From positions 2,480,001 to 2,544,000 of the forward strand of contig NZ_CP044549.1 of the NCBI RefSeq assembly GCF_009859475.1: a stretch of 64,000 nucleotides of DNA, in the 5' to 3' direction. How positions within the stretch are numbered: the first letter of the stretch is position 1; the number at the start of each line of letters is the position of its first letter. Source of the stretch: Hydrogenophaga sp. BPS33 (lineage in GTDB: Bacteria; Pseudomonadota; Gammaproteobacteria; Burkholderiales; Burkholderiaceae_C). Shown in pieces: positions 51,082 through 59,875 of this stretch. The translations under genes were made by a program, and so were the position numbers. The notes below the pieces were generated by a model. The model saw nothing but the letters and a program-made list of their open reading frames with translations. It was not told where the DNA came from and searched no databases.

Positions 51082-52428
51082 CTACCGCGCTGGGGTGACC
51101 TTGCGGACTTTCTGGCTCAAGGTGTCGGCGATGTAGAGCGTGCCGTCGGCAGCGATCGCCACGCCAAACGGTTGAAAAAAACGGGCTTGTGATCCCACGC
51201 CATCCGTGCTCCCTGCCACACCCGCCTGGCCGGCCAGCGTGGACACGGCGCCTTGAGGGGTAACCCTGCGCAGCAGGTTGTTGCCGATTTCAACGACATA
51301 GACGTTGCCGTCCTCGTCCACCGTCAGGCCACTCGGTGTGTTGAAGGATGCGCCGGCGCCGACCCCATCTGCGGACCCGCTCTGGCCGGAGCCTGCCAGC
51401 GTGGTGACGACCCCCTCGGGCGTGATCTTGCGGATGCGGTGGTTGCCGGAGTCTGCGACATACAGGTTGTCGGCCTTGTCGATGGCGATGCCGAAGGCGT
51501 TCTGGAACGACGCGGCGGTGCCGGTGCCGTCGGCAAATGCAGGTACGCCCGAGCCGGCCAGGGTGCTGACCTCGCCGTCGGGCATGATCTTGCGCACCAC
51601 CTGGCCGTCGAGTTCGATCACATAGATCTCGCCCTGGGAGCCCATGGCCACGCCGGCTGGGTTGTTGAGCGAAGCGGCTCTGCCCTTGCCATTTTGCGAT
51701 TGGGGCGTGCCGTCGCCTGCGAAGGTGGTGACGTCCGCGCCGGGTGTGATCCTGCGGATGAGATTGCCGAAGAACTCGGCGAGATAGAGATTGCCCAGGT
51801 TGTCCAACGCGATCCCCCCCAGGCTGGCGAACGAGGCTTTCAGGCCGTTGTCATCCAACGAGCCAGCGAAGCCCCCTCCCGCGAACGTGGTGACGTCGCC
51901 ATGGATCGAAACCTGGCGCACAAGGCCGGCGACCGAATCCGTCACGAACAGGCCGCCATCGGGCCGAATGACGATGCCCAGGGGGTAGTTGAAAGAAGCG
52001 GTGCGGGCATCGCCGTCGTTGGACCGGGCGATCCCGGAGCCCGCCAGGGTCGAGACGCGGGCCGCAGTTGCCGAACACACCACGCTGACCTGTCTCGCGT
52101 CGATCATGGCGACGCCGTTGCCTGGGCTGACGGTGCAGGTTTGCCACAGGGGTTGTTGGCCCACTCGGACCTGGTCGGGCAATCCTGCGGTGGAGGCCTT
52201 CGAGAAGGCAAACGCGCCATCGGCCTTGAGCGTGAGTTCTTCGCCAGCGTTGTTCTGCAGCACCAACGTGCCTGAGAGCCCGGTCACTGTGCCGCCAAGG
52301 GTGTTCGTGGCGCTCGCGCCGTGGCCGCCGCAAGACGCCAGAAACGAGACTGCAAGGGCGATCGCGCCGCTGCGGAGCGCCCAACGCGCGGGGCCAACAT
52401 TCATCGCGGGGGTGGGTGTTTGGTTCAT
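51082..52428 (-). CDS. NHL-repeat beta-propeller lipoprotein
   Basis: A 448-residue exported protein. The N-terminus has a signal peptide and lipobox (VSFLASCGG, lipidation at Cys33), then a small domain to residue 125 and about six propeller blades, each with a phrase like VSTLAGSG-x-ADG-x-G-x-A-x-F-x-x-P-x-GIAID and a VADSGNHRIRKITP-type end (clearest at residues 295-320). Such NHL proteins bind ligands or proteins at the outer membrane. The upstream region 52429-52594 is AT-rich and shared with a divergent MarR gene. Confidence 0.88.
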   Translation of the reverse strand: MNQTPTPAMNVGPARWALRSGAIALAVSFLASCGGHGASATNTLGGTVTGLSGTLVLQNNAGEELTLKADGAFAFSKASTAGLPDQVRVGQQPLWQTCTVSPGNGVAMIDARQVSVVCSATAARVSTLAGSGIARSNDGDARTASFNYPLGIVIRPDGGLFVTDSVAGLVRQVSIHGDVTTFAGGGFAGSLDDNGLKASFASLGGIALDNLGNLYLAEFFGNLIRRITPGADVTTFAGDGTPQSQNGKGRAASLNNPAGVAMGSQGEIYVIELDGQVVRKIMPDGEVSTLAGSGVPAFADGTGTAASFQNAFGIAIDKADNLYVADSGNHRIRKITPEGVVTTLAGSGQSGSADGVGAGASFNTPSGLTVDEDGNVYVVEIGNNLLRRVTPQGAVSTLAGQAGVAGSTDGVGSQARFFQPFGVAIAADGTLYIADTLSQKVRKVTPAR

Positions 52429-52517
52429 ATAACCCCTATGGGTATTGGTATTTAGGTATCAATCTAAATCTGATGAGAATGGAATTATGAATTCTTTAGA
52501 TATAAAAATCAATCTTC

Positions 52518-52551
52518 AACAAAACTGTTAGACAAACTGTCGAGTTTTGTT
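52518..52551. promoter_or_regulatory. Long dyad AACAAAACT-N16-AGTTTTGTT with a nested GACA-N3-TGTC
   Basis: Perfect 9-bp arms around 16 bases that themselves contain a second dyad, GACAAACTGTC. It lies between the divergent NHL lipoprotein and MarR genes in markedly AT-rich DNA. Could be an operator or a promoter-region hairpin; no T-run follows that would make it a clear terminator. Confidence 0.4.
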
Positions 52552-52567
52552 AGAAGCCTCGACAAAT

Positions 52568-52581
52568 ATTGCCTAGGCATG
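52568..52581. promoter_or_regulatory. Candidate MarR operator 1 of the efflux operon (ATTGCCTAGGCATG)
   Basis: A palindromic core TGCCTAGGCA just before the MarR start at 52595. A related site, ATTGCCTAAGCAAAT, precedes the outer-membrane gene at 53147. The repetition supports autoregulation. Confidence 0.6.
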
Positions 52582-52594
52582 TATATTCCGGCCC

Positions 52595-53077
52595 ATGCCT
52601 CGAACTTCCAAACCCGCCCAGTTCTACGACGGGGGCCACCTGCGGCCCGAGGACAGCGTGGGTTACCTGCTCAAGCGCGTCCTGATGTCGATCGTTTACC
52701 AGGCCGACAAGCGCCTGTGCCTGCACGACCTCACGACCGCCCAGTGGGCGCCGCTCATGAAATTGCGCATGCAGGGCACGAGCACGGTGGCCGAGCTGGC
52801 GCGGTGGTCGCAGATCGACGCTGGCGCGATGACGCGGCTGCTCGATCGCCTGGAAAAAAAAGGTTTGTGCAAACGCGCGCGCTCCACGGAGGACCGCCGC
52901 GTGGTCATGGTGGAACTCACGCCCGAGGGCGAGGCCGCCATGGAACACGTGCCTGCGGTGTTCGCCGATGTGATGAACCAGCACCTGGCCGGTTTCACCA
53001 AGACCGAATGGACAGCGCTGCTCGGCTACCTGCGCCGCATGCTGGAGACTGGCGAGGCCTTGCGCGGGTCCGAGTGA
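52595..53077 (+). CDS. MarR-family regulator of the efflux operon
   Basis: A 160-residue MarR protein. The HTH is at residues 60-95 (TSTVAELARWSQIDAGAMTRLLDRLEKKGLC) with a basic wing EDRRVVMVELTPEG. It precedes an outer-membrane factor, HlyD and MFS genes in the order typical of EmrR-EmrAB-type systems. It probably represses the pump genes until a toxic compound binds. Candidate sites are at 52568 and 53134. Confidence 0.88.
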   Translation: MPRTSKPAQFYDGGHLRPEDSVGYLLKRVLMSIVYQADKRLCLHDLTTAQWAPLMKLRMQGTSTVAELARWSQIDAGAMTRLLDRLEKKGLCKRARSTEDRRVVMVELTPEGEAAMEHVPAVFADVMNQHLAGFTKTEWTALLGYLRRMLETGEALRGSE

Positions 53078-53133
53078 GGGATGGAGTGAATGTGGTCCGG
53101 TACGGCGGACCGATGGCCTTTTTGAATCAATTA

Positions 53134-53148
53134 ATTGCCTAAGCAAAT
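53134..53148. promoter_or_regulatory. Candidate MarR operator 2 of the efflux operon (ATTGCCTAAGCAAAT)
   Basis: TTGC-CTAA-GCAA dyad that overlaps the predicted start of the outer-membrane gene. It shares ATTGCCTA and GCA with the site at 52568. The overlap with the start codon would let a bound repressor block the pump genes directly. Confidence 0.55.
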
Positions 53149-54601
53149 GAAGCCCCATCAAACAACTGACGTCCGTGGCCGTTTTCAGCGACGCGGCATC
53201 GCGCTATCGATCGTGGTGGCCGCCTTGGTGGCGGGCTGCGCCAGCAGCGCCGGCATCCAGTCGCAATCGACCGCACTGGAGCCCCAGGCGGTGGGCCTGG
53301 CCCCGTCGGGCGTTGGCAGTGGTGCGGCCATGCCCGCGGCCGATTGGTGGCGCACCTGGGGCGACGAGGAACTGGGCCGCGTGATCGAACAGGCGCTGCG
53401 CGCGCAACCCTCGCTGGGCGTCGCGCAAGCGCGGCTGCGCCGCGCGCAAGCCGCCACCGCCAGCGAAGAGGCCACCAATGGCTTGCAGGTGAAGGCAAGC
53501 GCCGACGCCACGCGCCAACGCTTCAGCGCCAACAGCATCTACCCCGCGCCTCTGGGCGGCTCCATGCAGACCATGGCCAATGCGCAGATCGCCGGCTCGT
53601 GGGAGCTCGACTTCTTCGGCAAACACCGTTCGGCCATCGAAGCCGCCCTGGGCGCCGAGCGCGCCGCCGCGGCCGACGTGCAGGCCGCGCGCAACCTGTT
53701 GGCAAGCCAAGTGGCGCAGACCTACGTGCAACTGGGCCGCCTGCTGGCGCAGCGCGAAGTGGCGCAGCAAGCCCTGGCGCAGCGCGAGCAGATGCTGGGC
53801 CTGATCCGCCAGCGCGTCGATGCCGGCCTGGACACCCGCGTGGAACTCAAGCAAGGCGAGGGCGCGCTGCCCGATGCGCGCGTGCAGATTGAGCAGGTCG
53901 ACGAACAGATCGCCGCCGCGCGCCACGCGCTGGCCGCGCTCGCGGCCTTGCCGCCACAGAGCTACGACCAGCTCCAGCCGAACCTGCAGGCCCTGCGCAG
54001 CCTGCCATTGCCCGCGGTGCTGCCGGCCGATCTGCTGGGACGGCGTGCCGACATCACCGCCGCGCGCTGGCGCATCGAAGCCGCCACCCAAGGCGTGAGC
54101 GTGGCCAAGGCGCAGTTCTATCCCAACGTGAGCCTCACGGCCTTCGTGGGCCTGGCCAGCATCGGCCTGGACCGGCTGGTCGATTCGGGCAGCCAGCAAT
54201 ACGGCATCGGTCCGGCGGTCCACCTGCCGCTCTTCGACACCGCTCGCCTGCGCGCCCAACTGCGCGTGCGCACGGCCGACCTGGACGCCGCCGTGGACAG
54301 CTACAACGGCGCGGTGCTCGAGGCCGTGCGCGACACGGCCGACCAGCTCAACGCACGCCAATCGCTGGAGCGCCAGCGCGAACAGCAGGCGCAAGCGCGC
54401 AGCGCCGCCGAAGCCGCCTACGACATTGCCACGCAGCGCTACCAGGCGGGCCTGAGCAACTACCTCACCGTGCTCACCGCCGAGGCCACGCTGTTCAACC
54501 AGCGGCGCCAGACCATCGACCTGCAGGCGCGTGCCCTGTCGACGCAAGTGGCGCTTGTGCGTGCGCTGGGCGGCGGCTTCGCACCCGATGCCGTGCACTG
54601 A
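53147..54601 (+). CDS. Outer-membrane efflux lipoprotein (NodT/OprM family)
   Basis: A 484-residue outer-membrane factor. The lipobox ALVAGCAS places the lipidated Cys near residue 31. The two helical hairpin repeats include QALRAQPSLGVAQARLRRAQ and SYNGAVLEAVRDTADQL, and GRRADITAARWRIEAAT is the family signature. The start ATG 53147 has no clear ribosome site; an upstream TTG (53135) is in frame. It is first of a three-gene export system: outer-membrane factor, HlyD adaptor, MFS pump. Confidence 0.9.
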   Translation: MKPHQTTDVRGRFQRRGIALSIVVAALVAGCASSAGIQSQSTALEPQAVGLAPSGVGSGAAMPAADWWRTWGDEELGRVIEQALRAQPSLGVAQARLRRAQAATASEEATNGLQVKASADATRQRFSANSIYPAPLGGSMQTMANAQIAGSWELDFFGKHRSAIEAALGAERAAAADVQAARNLLASQVAQTYVQLGRLLAQREVAQQALAQREQMLGLIRQRVDAGLDTRVELKQGEGALPDARVQIEQVDEQIAAARHALAALAALPPQSYDQLQPNLQALRSLPLPAVLPADLLGRRADITAARWRIEAATQGVSVAKAQFYPNVSLTAFVGLASIGLDRLVDSGSQQYGIGPAVHLPLFDTARLRAQLRVRTADLDAAVDSYNGAVLEAVRDTADQLNARQSLERQREQQAQARSAAEAAYDIATQRYQAGLSNYLTVLTAEATLFNQRRQTIDLQARALSTQVALVRALGGGFAPDAVH

Positions 54602-54646
54602 TCCAACTCCATCCCATCCTCCCGCTCACCGCAACCGGAGCCTTCC

Positions 54647-55927
54647 ATGAACGCCACCACCGACAACCCGACACCCCAAGGCAATCCCGCCCGCAAGAAG
54701 GCCCTCACCGCCGTGACCGCCGCCGTGCTCGTTGCGGGCCTGGGCTATGGCGCCTACTGGGCGCTGGTGCTCAACCATTTCGAGACCACCGACAACGCCT
54801 ACGTACAGGGCAACCTTGTGCAGGTCACGCCGCAGGTGGCGGGCACGGTGGTGGCCATCAATGCCAACGACAACGACCACGTGAAGGCTGGCCAGTGGCT
54901 GGTGCGCCTGGACCCGACCGACGCGAAGATCGCGCTGGAGCAGGCCGAGGCGCAACTCGCGCAGACGGTGCGCGAAGTGCGCACGCTGTATGCCAACAAC
55001 CGCACCCAGAGCGCGCAGATTGCGCTGCGCGAAGCCGATCTGCAGCGCGCGCAGAGCGACCTGCAGCGCCTGCAGGACGACGTGAACCGCCGCCAGCCGC
55101 TGGTGGCCAGCGGCGCGGTCGGCCAGGAAGAGTTCAAGCACGCCACGGCACAACTGGCCGCTGCCAGGAGCAACGCCGAAGCGGCGCGCGCCGCCGTGGC
55201 CGCCGCCCGCGAGCAACTGGCATCGAACCAGTCGCTCACCGAGGGCATCTCGGTCGACCAGCACCCCAACGTGCTGCGCGCCTCTGCCCGCGTGCGCGAA
55301 GCCTTCGTGGCGCTCAAGCGCGTGGAATTGCAGGCGCCGGTCGACGGTTATGTGGCCCGGCGCAACGTGCAACTGGGCCAGCGCCTGCAGGCCGGCGCGC
55401 CACTGCTGTCGGTGATCGCGCTCGACCAGGTCTGGGTGGACGCGAACTTCAAGGAAAGCCAGTTGAAGAACCTGCGCATCGGCCAACCCGTGGAGCTGAC
55501 CGCCGACGTGTACGGCTCGAAGGTGGTCTACCACGGTGCCATCGAAGGCCTGGGGGCGGGCACGGGCGCGGCCTTCTCGCTGCTGCCGGCGCAGAACGCG
55601 ACCGGCAACTGGATCAAGGTGGTGCAGCGCGTGCCGGTGCGCGTGCGCCTGGAAGCCCAGGAACTGGTGGACCACCCGCTGCGCCTGGGCCTGTCGATGG
55701 AGGCGCGCGTGGACGTGAGCAAGACCGATGGCCGCATGCTGGCCGATGGCGCCACGCCGCCCGTGGCGACCGAGACCGATGTGTTCGCGCAGGACAACCG
55801 CGAGGCCGATGCGCGCGTGCAGCAACTGATCGCGCAGCACAGTGGTGGTGGTCGGGGCACCGTGGCATCGCAACCCAAGGCCTCCAACGCGCCCGCGCCC
55901 GCCGCGCTGGCACTGGCCGCCCACTGA
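54647..55927 (+). CDS. HlyD/EmrA-family membrane fusion protein
   Basis: A 426-residue periplasmic adaptor. One N-terminal membrane helix (TAVTAAVLVAGLGYGAYWAL, residues 20-40), the biotinyl-lipoyl motif VAGTVVAINANDNDHVKAGQ near 65-85, a long coiled coil (residues 95-200) and a second lipoyl half ending QAPVDGYVARRNVQLGQRL. The C-terminus is Ala/Pro-rich. GGAG lies 6 bases before the ATG. It links the MFS pump at 55950 to the outer-membrane factor. Confidence 0.92.
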   Translation: MNATTDNPTPQGNPARKKALTAVTAAVLVAGLGYGAYWALVLNHFETTDNAYVQGNLVQVTPQVAGTVVAINANDNDHVKAGQWLVRLDPTDAKIALEQAEAQLAQTVREVRTLYANNRTQSAQIALREADLQRAQSDLQRLQDDVNRRQPLVASGAVGQEEFKHATAQLAAARSNAEAARAAVAAAREQLASNQSLTEGISVDQHPNVLRASARVREAFVALKRVELQAPVDGYVARRNVQLGQRLQAGAPLLSVIALDQVWVDANFKESQLKNLRIGQPVELTADVYGSKVVYHGAIEGLGAGTGAAFSLLPAQNATGNWIKVVQRVPVRVRLEAQELVDHPLRLGLSMEARVDVSKTDGRMLADGATPPVATETDVFAQDNREADARVQQLIAQHSGGGRGTVASQPKASNAPAPAALALAAH

Positions 55928-55949
55928 AGGCGCGCCGCGCCCGTTCCTC

Positions 55950-57554
55950 ATGAGCAGCCAAGCCATGCCAGCGGCTACCGGGGCCACGCCCCCGGCGCCA
56001 CCACCCGCACCCGCCGCGCCCAAGGTGTTCGAACCGCTCAAAGGCGGGCAACTCGTGTTGGGCACGATCGCGCTGTCGCTGGCCACGTTCATGAACGTGC
56101 TCGACAGCTCGATCGCCAACGTCTCGATTCCCGCCATTGCCGGCGACATGGGCGTGAGCCCGGCGCAAGGCACGTGGGTCATCACCTCGTTTGCGGTGGC
56201 CAACGCCATCTCGGTGCCACTCACCGGCTGGCTCACACAGCGTTTCGGACAGGTGCGCCTGTTCATGATGAGCGTGCTGCTCTTCGTGGTGGCCTCGTGG
56301 CTGTGCGGCCTGGCGCCCAACATCGGCATGCTGATCGCATTTCGCGTGCTGCAAGGCCTGGTGGCCGGCCCGATGATCCCGCTCTCGCAGACGCTGCTGC
56401 TGGCGAGTTACCCACGCGCGCTGGCCGGTACCGCGATGGCGATGTGGGCCATGACGGTGCTCGTCGCGCCCGTGGCCGGCCCGCTGCTCGGCGGTTGGAT
56501 CACCGACAACATTTCGTGGCCCTGGATCTTCTACATCAACATCCCGGTGGGCCTGGTGGCGGCCGCCATGATCTGGTCGATCTACCGCACGCGCGACCCC
56601 GGGCCGCGCCGCGTGCCGCTGGACGTGATGGGCCTGGCGCTGCTGGTGCTGTTCGTCGGCGCGATGCAGATCATGATCGACATGGGCAAGGAACTGGACT
56701 GGTTCGAATCGAACCAGATCATCCTGCTCGCGGTGGTGGCCGTGGTGGCCTTCCTGTTCTTCCTCGCCTGGGAGCTGACCGAGAAGCACCCGATCGTGGA
56801 GATCCGCCTGTTCGCGCGGCGCAACTTCGTCGTGGGCACGGTGGCGCTGTCGGTCGCCTATGGTCTGTTCTTCGGCAACGTGGTGCTGCTGCCGCTGTGG
56901 TTGCAGCAGCACATGGGCTACACCGCCACCTGGGCCGGGCTGGCCACGGCACCCGTGGGCTTGTTGGCCATCGTGCTCTCGCCCTGGGTGGGCAAGAACG
57001 TGAGCCGCATCGACCCGCGCAAGCTCGCGACCGTCGCGTTTCTCGGCTTCGGTGCGGTGTTGTGGATGCGCTCCAACTTCAACACCCAGGCCGATTTCAT
57101 GACCATCCTGATACCGACCCTGCTGCAGGGCGCGGCCATGGCCTTTTTCTTCATTCCCTTGCAGGCCATCGTGTTCTCGGGCCTGCAGCCGCACCAGACG
57201 CCTTCGGCCGCGGGCCTGTCCAACTTCGTGCGCATCACGGCCGGCGCGGTGGGCACCTCGCTCTTCACCACTTTGTGGGAGAGCCGCGCAGCGCTGCACC
57301 ACGCGCAGCTGGTCGAATCGATCCACACCGGCAGTGCGACGGCCATGGCCACGATCGACCAACTGATGGGCAGTGGCATGGGGCGTGAGCAGGCCCTGGC
57401 CACGATCGATCGCCTGATCAACCAGCAGGCCTTCACGTTGGCGGTGACCGATCTGTTCTACCTCTCCGCCGCGTTATTCTTCGTGTTGGTGGGCGTGATC
57501 TGGTTCTCCAAGCCGGTGCATGGGGCTGCCGTGGATGCCGGCGGGGCGCATTAG
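55950..57554 (+). CDS. DHA2-family MFS multidrug exporter (EmrB-like)
   Basis: A 534-residue drug:proton antiporter with 14 predicted helices. The conserved N-terminal helix segment is ATFMNVLDSSIANVSIPAIA, which includes the Asp typical of DHA2 exporters, and the antiporter motif region GPLLGGWITDNISWPWIFYI is clear. A Pro-rich 25-residue N-terminal extension (PAPPPAPAAPK) is cytoplasmic. Start ATG 55950 follows the adaptor stop by 22 bases. It probably exports toxic aromatic substrates or intermediates. Confidence 0.93.
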   Translation: MSSQAMPAATGATPPAPPPAPAAPKVFEPLKGGQLVLGTIALSLATFMNVLDSSIANVSIPAIAGDMGVSPAQGTWVITSFAVANAISVPLTGWLTQRFGQVRLFMMSVLLFVVASWLCGLAPNIGMLIAFRVLQGLVAGPMIPLSQTLLLASYPRALAGTAMAMWAMTVLVAPVAGPLLGGWITDNISWPWIFYINIPVGLVAAAMIWSIYRTRDPGPRRVPLDVMGLALLVLFVGAMQIMIDMGKELDWFESNQIILLAVVAVVAFLFFLAWELTEKHPIVEIRLFARRNFVVGTVALSVAYGLFFGNVVLLPLWLQQHMGYTATWAGLATAPVGLLAIVLSPWVGKNVSRIDPRKLATVAFLGFGAVLWMRSNFNTQADFMTILIPTLLQGAAMAFFFIPLQAIVFSGLQPHQTPSAAGLSNFVRITAGAVGTSLFTTLWESRAALHHAQLVESIHTGSATAMATIDQLMGSGMGREQALATIDRLINQQAFTLAVTDLFYLSAALFFVLVGVIWFSKPVHGAAVDAGGAH

Positions 57555-57585
57555 CGCAGAGACACCCCCGCCGCGCTGCGCGCGA

Positions 57586-57636
57586 CCCCCTCAAGGGGGC
57601 GATGTCTGGGGCCGGCGGAGCCGGACCCTCGACATC
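57586..57636. repeat. GC-rich dispersed palindromic repeat
   Basis: Two adjacent dyads: CCCCC-TCAA-GGGGG at 57586-57599 and GATGTC-N24-GACATC at 57601-57636 with an inner CCGGC/GCCGG pair. It fills most of the 183-base gap after the MFS gene and looks like the GC-hairpin elements at 9482 and 46480. A role as terminator for the pump operon is likely. Confidence 0.6.
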
Positions 57637-57737
57637 TCTGGATGAGGGCCTCGCGCTCCGGAGATGCGAGTGTCTGCGCGGGTAGGCGGTCACAATGAAG
57701 TCGCACCCACCGGGCGGTGCGTTTCTGGAGTATTTCC

Positions 57738-58085
57738 ATGGGCTGGTTCTCGAAGAACAAGGACGGTTTCTTTCTCAGCACGACCACGCTCGAAGGCGTG
57801 GGGCGTGCGCAGATCCTGGGTGTGGTGCATGGCGAGGCCATCATCGGCGCCAACATCTTTCGCGACATGTTTTCTTCGGTGCGCGACGTGGTCGGTGGGC
57901 GTGCGGGTGGCTATGAGCGGGCACTGTCCGGTGCGCGCGACGCGGCCGTCGAAGACCTGATCGAGTCGGCGCGCGAGATGGGCGCCAATGGCGTGATCGG
58001 CGTCGACTTCGACTACGAGGTGCTCGGCGAAACCAACGGAATGATGATGGTCTGCGTGAGCGGTACGGCGGTCAAGATGGCCTGA
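57738..58085 (+). CDS. YbjQ/UPF0145 (heavy-metal-binding domain) family protein
   Basis: A 115-residue protein with the YbjQ fold: LEGVGRAQILGVVHGEAIIG at the start, GGRAGGYERALSGARDAAVE in the middle and GANGVIGVDFDYEVLG near the end. The family is often labelled heavy-metal-binding but the function is unproved. GGAG lies 7 bases before the ATG. It converges on the glutathione S-transferase gene. Confidence 0.87.
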   Translation: MGWFSKNKDGFFLSTTTLEGVGRAQILGVVHGEAIIGANIFRDMFSSVRDVVGGRAGGYERALSGARDAAVEDLIESAREMGANGVIGVDFDYEVLGETNGMMMVCVSGTAVKMA

Positions 58086-58156
58086 GACCGTGGGCTGGCA
58101 GGACCCTCGCCGTCTTGGCCACGAACATCAACGCATCACAGCCATCGCCGATCAGC

Positions 58157-58765
58157 TCAGGCGCCGTCGGCCTGCATCGCCGGGCGCGCCTGCAACGCGC
58201 CCAGCCAGGCCGCTACATGCGCGTGCTGCTGCACCGGCGCGCCGATGTATGCGCTGTAGCCGATCACCGAGCCCACCACCAGATCCACCAACGAATACGC
58301 CTCGCCCAGCATCCAGGGCTGTTGCGCCAGGCGCGCATCGAGCAAGGCGAGCAGCTGGTCCATGGCCTTGTGGCCCGCGCTGCCATGCGCATCGTCGGGC
58401 GTGCCCATGTCGCGTGCGGCCTGCAAGCGCACCAGTTGCGCACCGTAGGTGACGTACGACCACACGCACCACGACATCGCCTGCAGCCGCTCGGGCGTGC
58501 CCTCGGCGGGCCACAGACCCTTGGCCACGCCATACGTCTCGCCCAGCCACAGGTGCATCGCCAGCGCTTCGAACATGGGCGCGCCGTCGACCGTGAGCGT
58601 GGGCACCTTGCCGTTGGGGTTGAGCGCCAGAAACTCGGGGCGGCGCTGTTCGCCGGTGCGGATGTCGACTTTGACGCGCTCGTGCGCCACGCCGAGTTCG
58701 ACCAGCGCGCAGGCAATCGGGGTGGCGCTGGACATGGGATGCCAGTAGAGAACGGTCTTGGACAT
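58157..58765 (-). CDS. Glutathione S-transferase family protein
   Basis: A 202-residue GST. The N-terminal thioredoxin-like domain has LYWHPMSSATPIACALVELG (catalytic residue probably the Ser in MSSATP) and GKVPTL with the cis-Pro; the C-terminal helical domain holds the YSLVDLVVGSVIGY N-cap segment. ATG 58765 is set by AAGGAG 7 bases upstream; a longer frame to 58846 crosses the promoter region. Divergent from a WYL regulator, which probably controls it. Confidence 0.88.
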   Translation of the reverse strand: MSKTVLYWHPMSSATPIACALVELGVAHERVKVDIRTGEQRRPEFLALNPNGKVPTLTVDGAPMFEALAMHLWLGETYGVAKGLWPAEGTPERLQAMSWCVWSYVTYGAQLVRLQAARDMGTPDDAHGSAGHKAMDQLLALLDARLAQQPWMLGEAYSLVDLVVGSVIGYSAYIGAPVQQHAHVAAWLGALQARPAMQADGA

Positions 58766-58834
58766 GGAGTGCTCCTTGTGTGAGGGTGGTGTCGCCCTGG
58801 CACCGCGCCAGGAACGTGTGGCCAATGTCGCCTC

Positions 58835-58861
58835 TATTAAGGACATATTCAGGCCTCAATA
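58835..58861. promoter_or_regulatory. Candidate operator of the WYL regulator (TATTAAGG-N11-CCTCAATA)
   Basis: An inverted repeat with 7 of 8 arm positions matching, in the divergent gap between the glutathione S-transferase and regulator genes, 17 bases before the latter's start. Position fits autoregulation. Confidence 0.5.
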
Positions 58862-58878
58862 AGAGATAAAGTGCTCCC

Positions 58879-59850
58879 ATGCTCTCTTCCTCCTCGCGAT
58901 TGCTCCGCGTGCTGTCCTTGCTGCAGACCCGCAGCCACTGGGCCGGTGCCGAACTGGCCGAGCGGCTCGAAGTCCACCCGCGCACCTTGCGCCGCGACAT
59001 CGACCGCCTGCGCCAGCTCGGTTACCCCATCCATGCGAGCAGCGGCGTGGCGGGGGGCTATGCGTTTCGTGCGGGACAGGCGCTGCCGCCGTTGCTGCTC
59101 GACGATGACGAAGCGCAGGCGGTGGCCATTGCCTTGCGCATCGCCGCCGCGGGCTCGGTCAGCGGCGTGGAGGAGAGCTCGCTGCGCGCTCTGGTGAAGC
59201 TGGAGCAGGTGATGCCCACGCGCCTGCGCCGCCGCATCGACGCGCTGCGCACGGCCATCTTGCCGATGCAGCGCGTGGGGCCGACGGTGGACGCCGGCAT
59301 GCTGGCCACACTGGCTGCCGCATGCCGCGACCAGTTGCAGCTGGCCTTCGCCTACCGCGACGGCAAGGGACGCGCCACCGCGCGGACGGTGGAACCCCAG
59401 GGCCTGGTGCACACCGGCCAACGCTGGTACCTGGTGGCCTGGGACCCGGCCCGCGACGACTGGCGCACGTTTCGCATTGACCGTGTGGAGGGGCGTGCCA
59501 CCACAGGCGCGCATTTCGCGCCACGCCCCGCGCCCGGCGGCGGCGACCTCAGCGCCTACGTGGCGGGCACGCTGGCGGTGGTGCTGCAGGGCGAGGAGGC
59601 GCGCGTGGTGTTGCACCAGCCCCTCGACGTGATGTCGCCACGCATCCCACCGTCGGCTGCGCTCCTCGAAGCCATCGACGGCACGCGTTGCCTCATGCGC
59701 TGCGGTGCGCACCAGCTGGATTCGCTGGTTTACTGGCTGATGGCGCTGGACGTGGACTTCGAGGTGTTGGGTCCACCGGCGCTGGTGGAGCGGCTGCGTG
59801 TGGCGGGGGAGCGCGTGGTGCGGGCCGTGTCCGCGCACACGGTGTCTTAG
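58879..59850 (+). CDS. HTH/WYL-domain transcriptional regulator (YafY-like)
   Basis: A 323-residue regulator. The DeoR-type HTH is at residues 5-60 (LLRVLSLLQTRSHW, then LAERLEVHPRTLRRDIDRLRQLGYPI). The WYL domain is in residues 140-210, with RTVEPQGLVHTGQRWYLVAW; a WCX-like C-terminus follows. WYL regulators sense small ligands or nucleic acids. It is divergent from the GST gene. Confidence 0.9.
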   Translation: MLSSSSRLLRVLSLLQTRSHWAGAELAERLEVHPRTLRRDIDRLRQLGYPIHASSGVAGGYAFRAGQALPPLLLDDDEAQAVAIALRIAAAGSVSGVEESSLRALVKLEQVMPTRLRRRIDALRTAILPMQRVGPTVDAGMLATLAAACRDQLQLAFAYRDGKGRATARTVEPQGLVHTGQRWYLVAWDPARDDWRTFRIDRVEGRATTGAHFAPRPAPGGGDLSAYVAGTLAVVLQGEEARVVLHQPLDVMSPRIPPSAALLEAIDGTRCLMRCGAHQLDSLVYWLMALDVDFEVLGPPALVERLRVAGERVVRAVSAHTVS

Positions 59851-59875
59851 CGCTTTCGGAACGGCCGCGCGGCGC

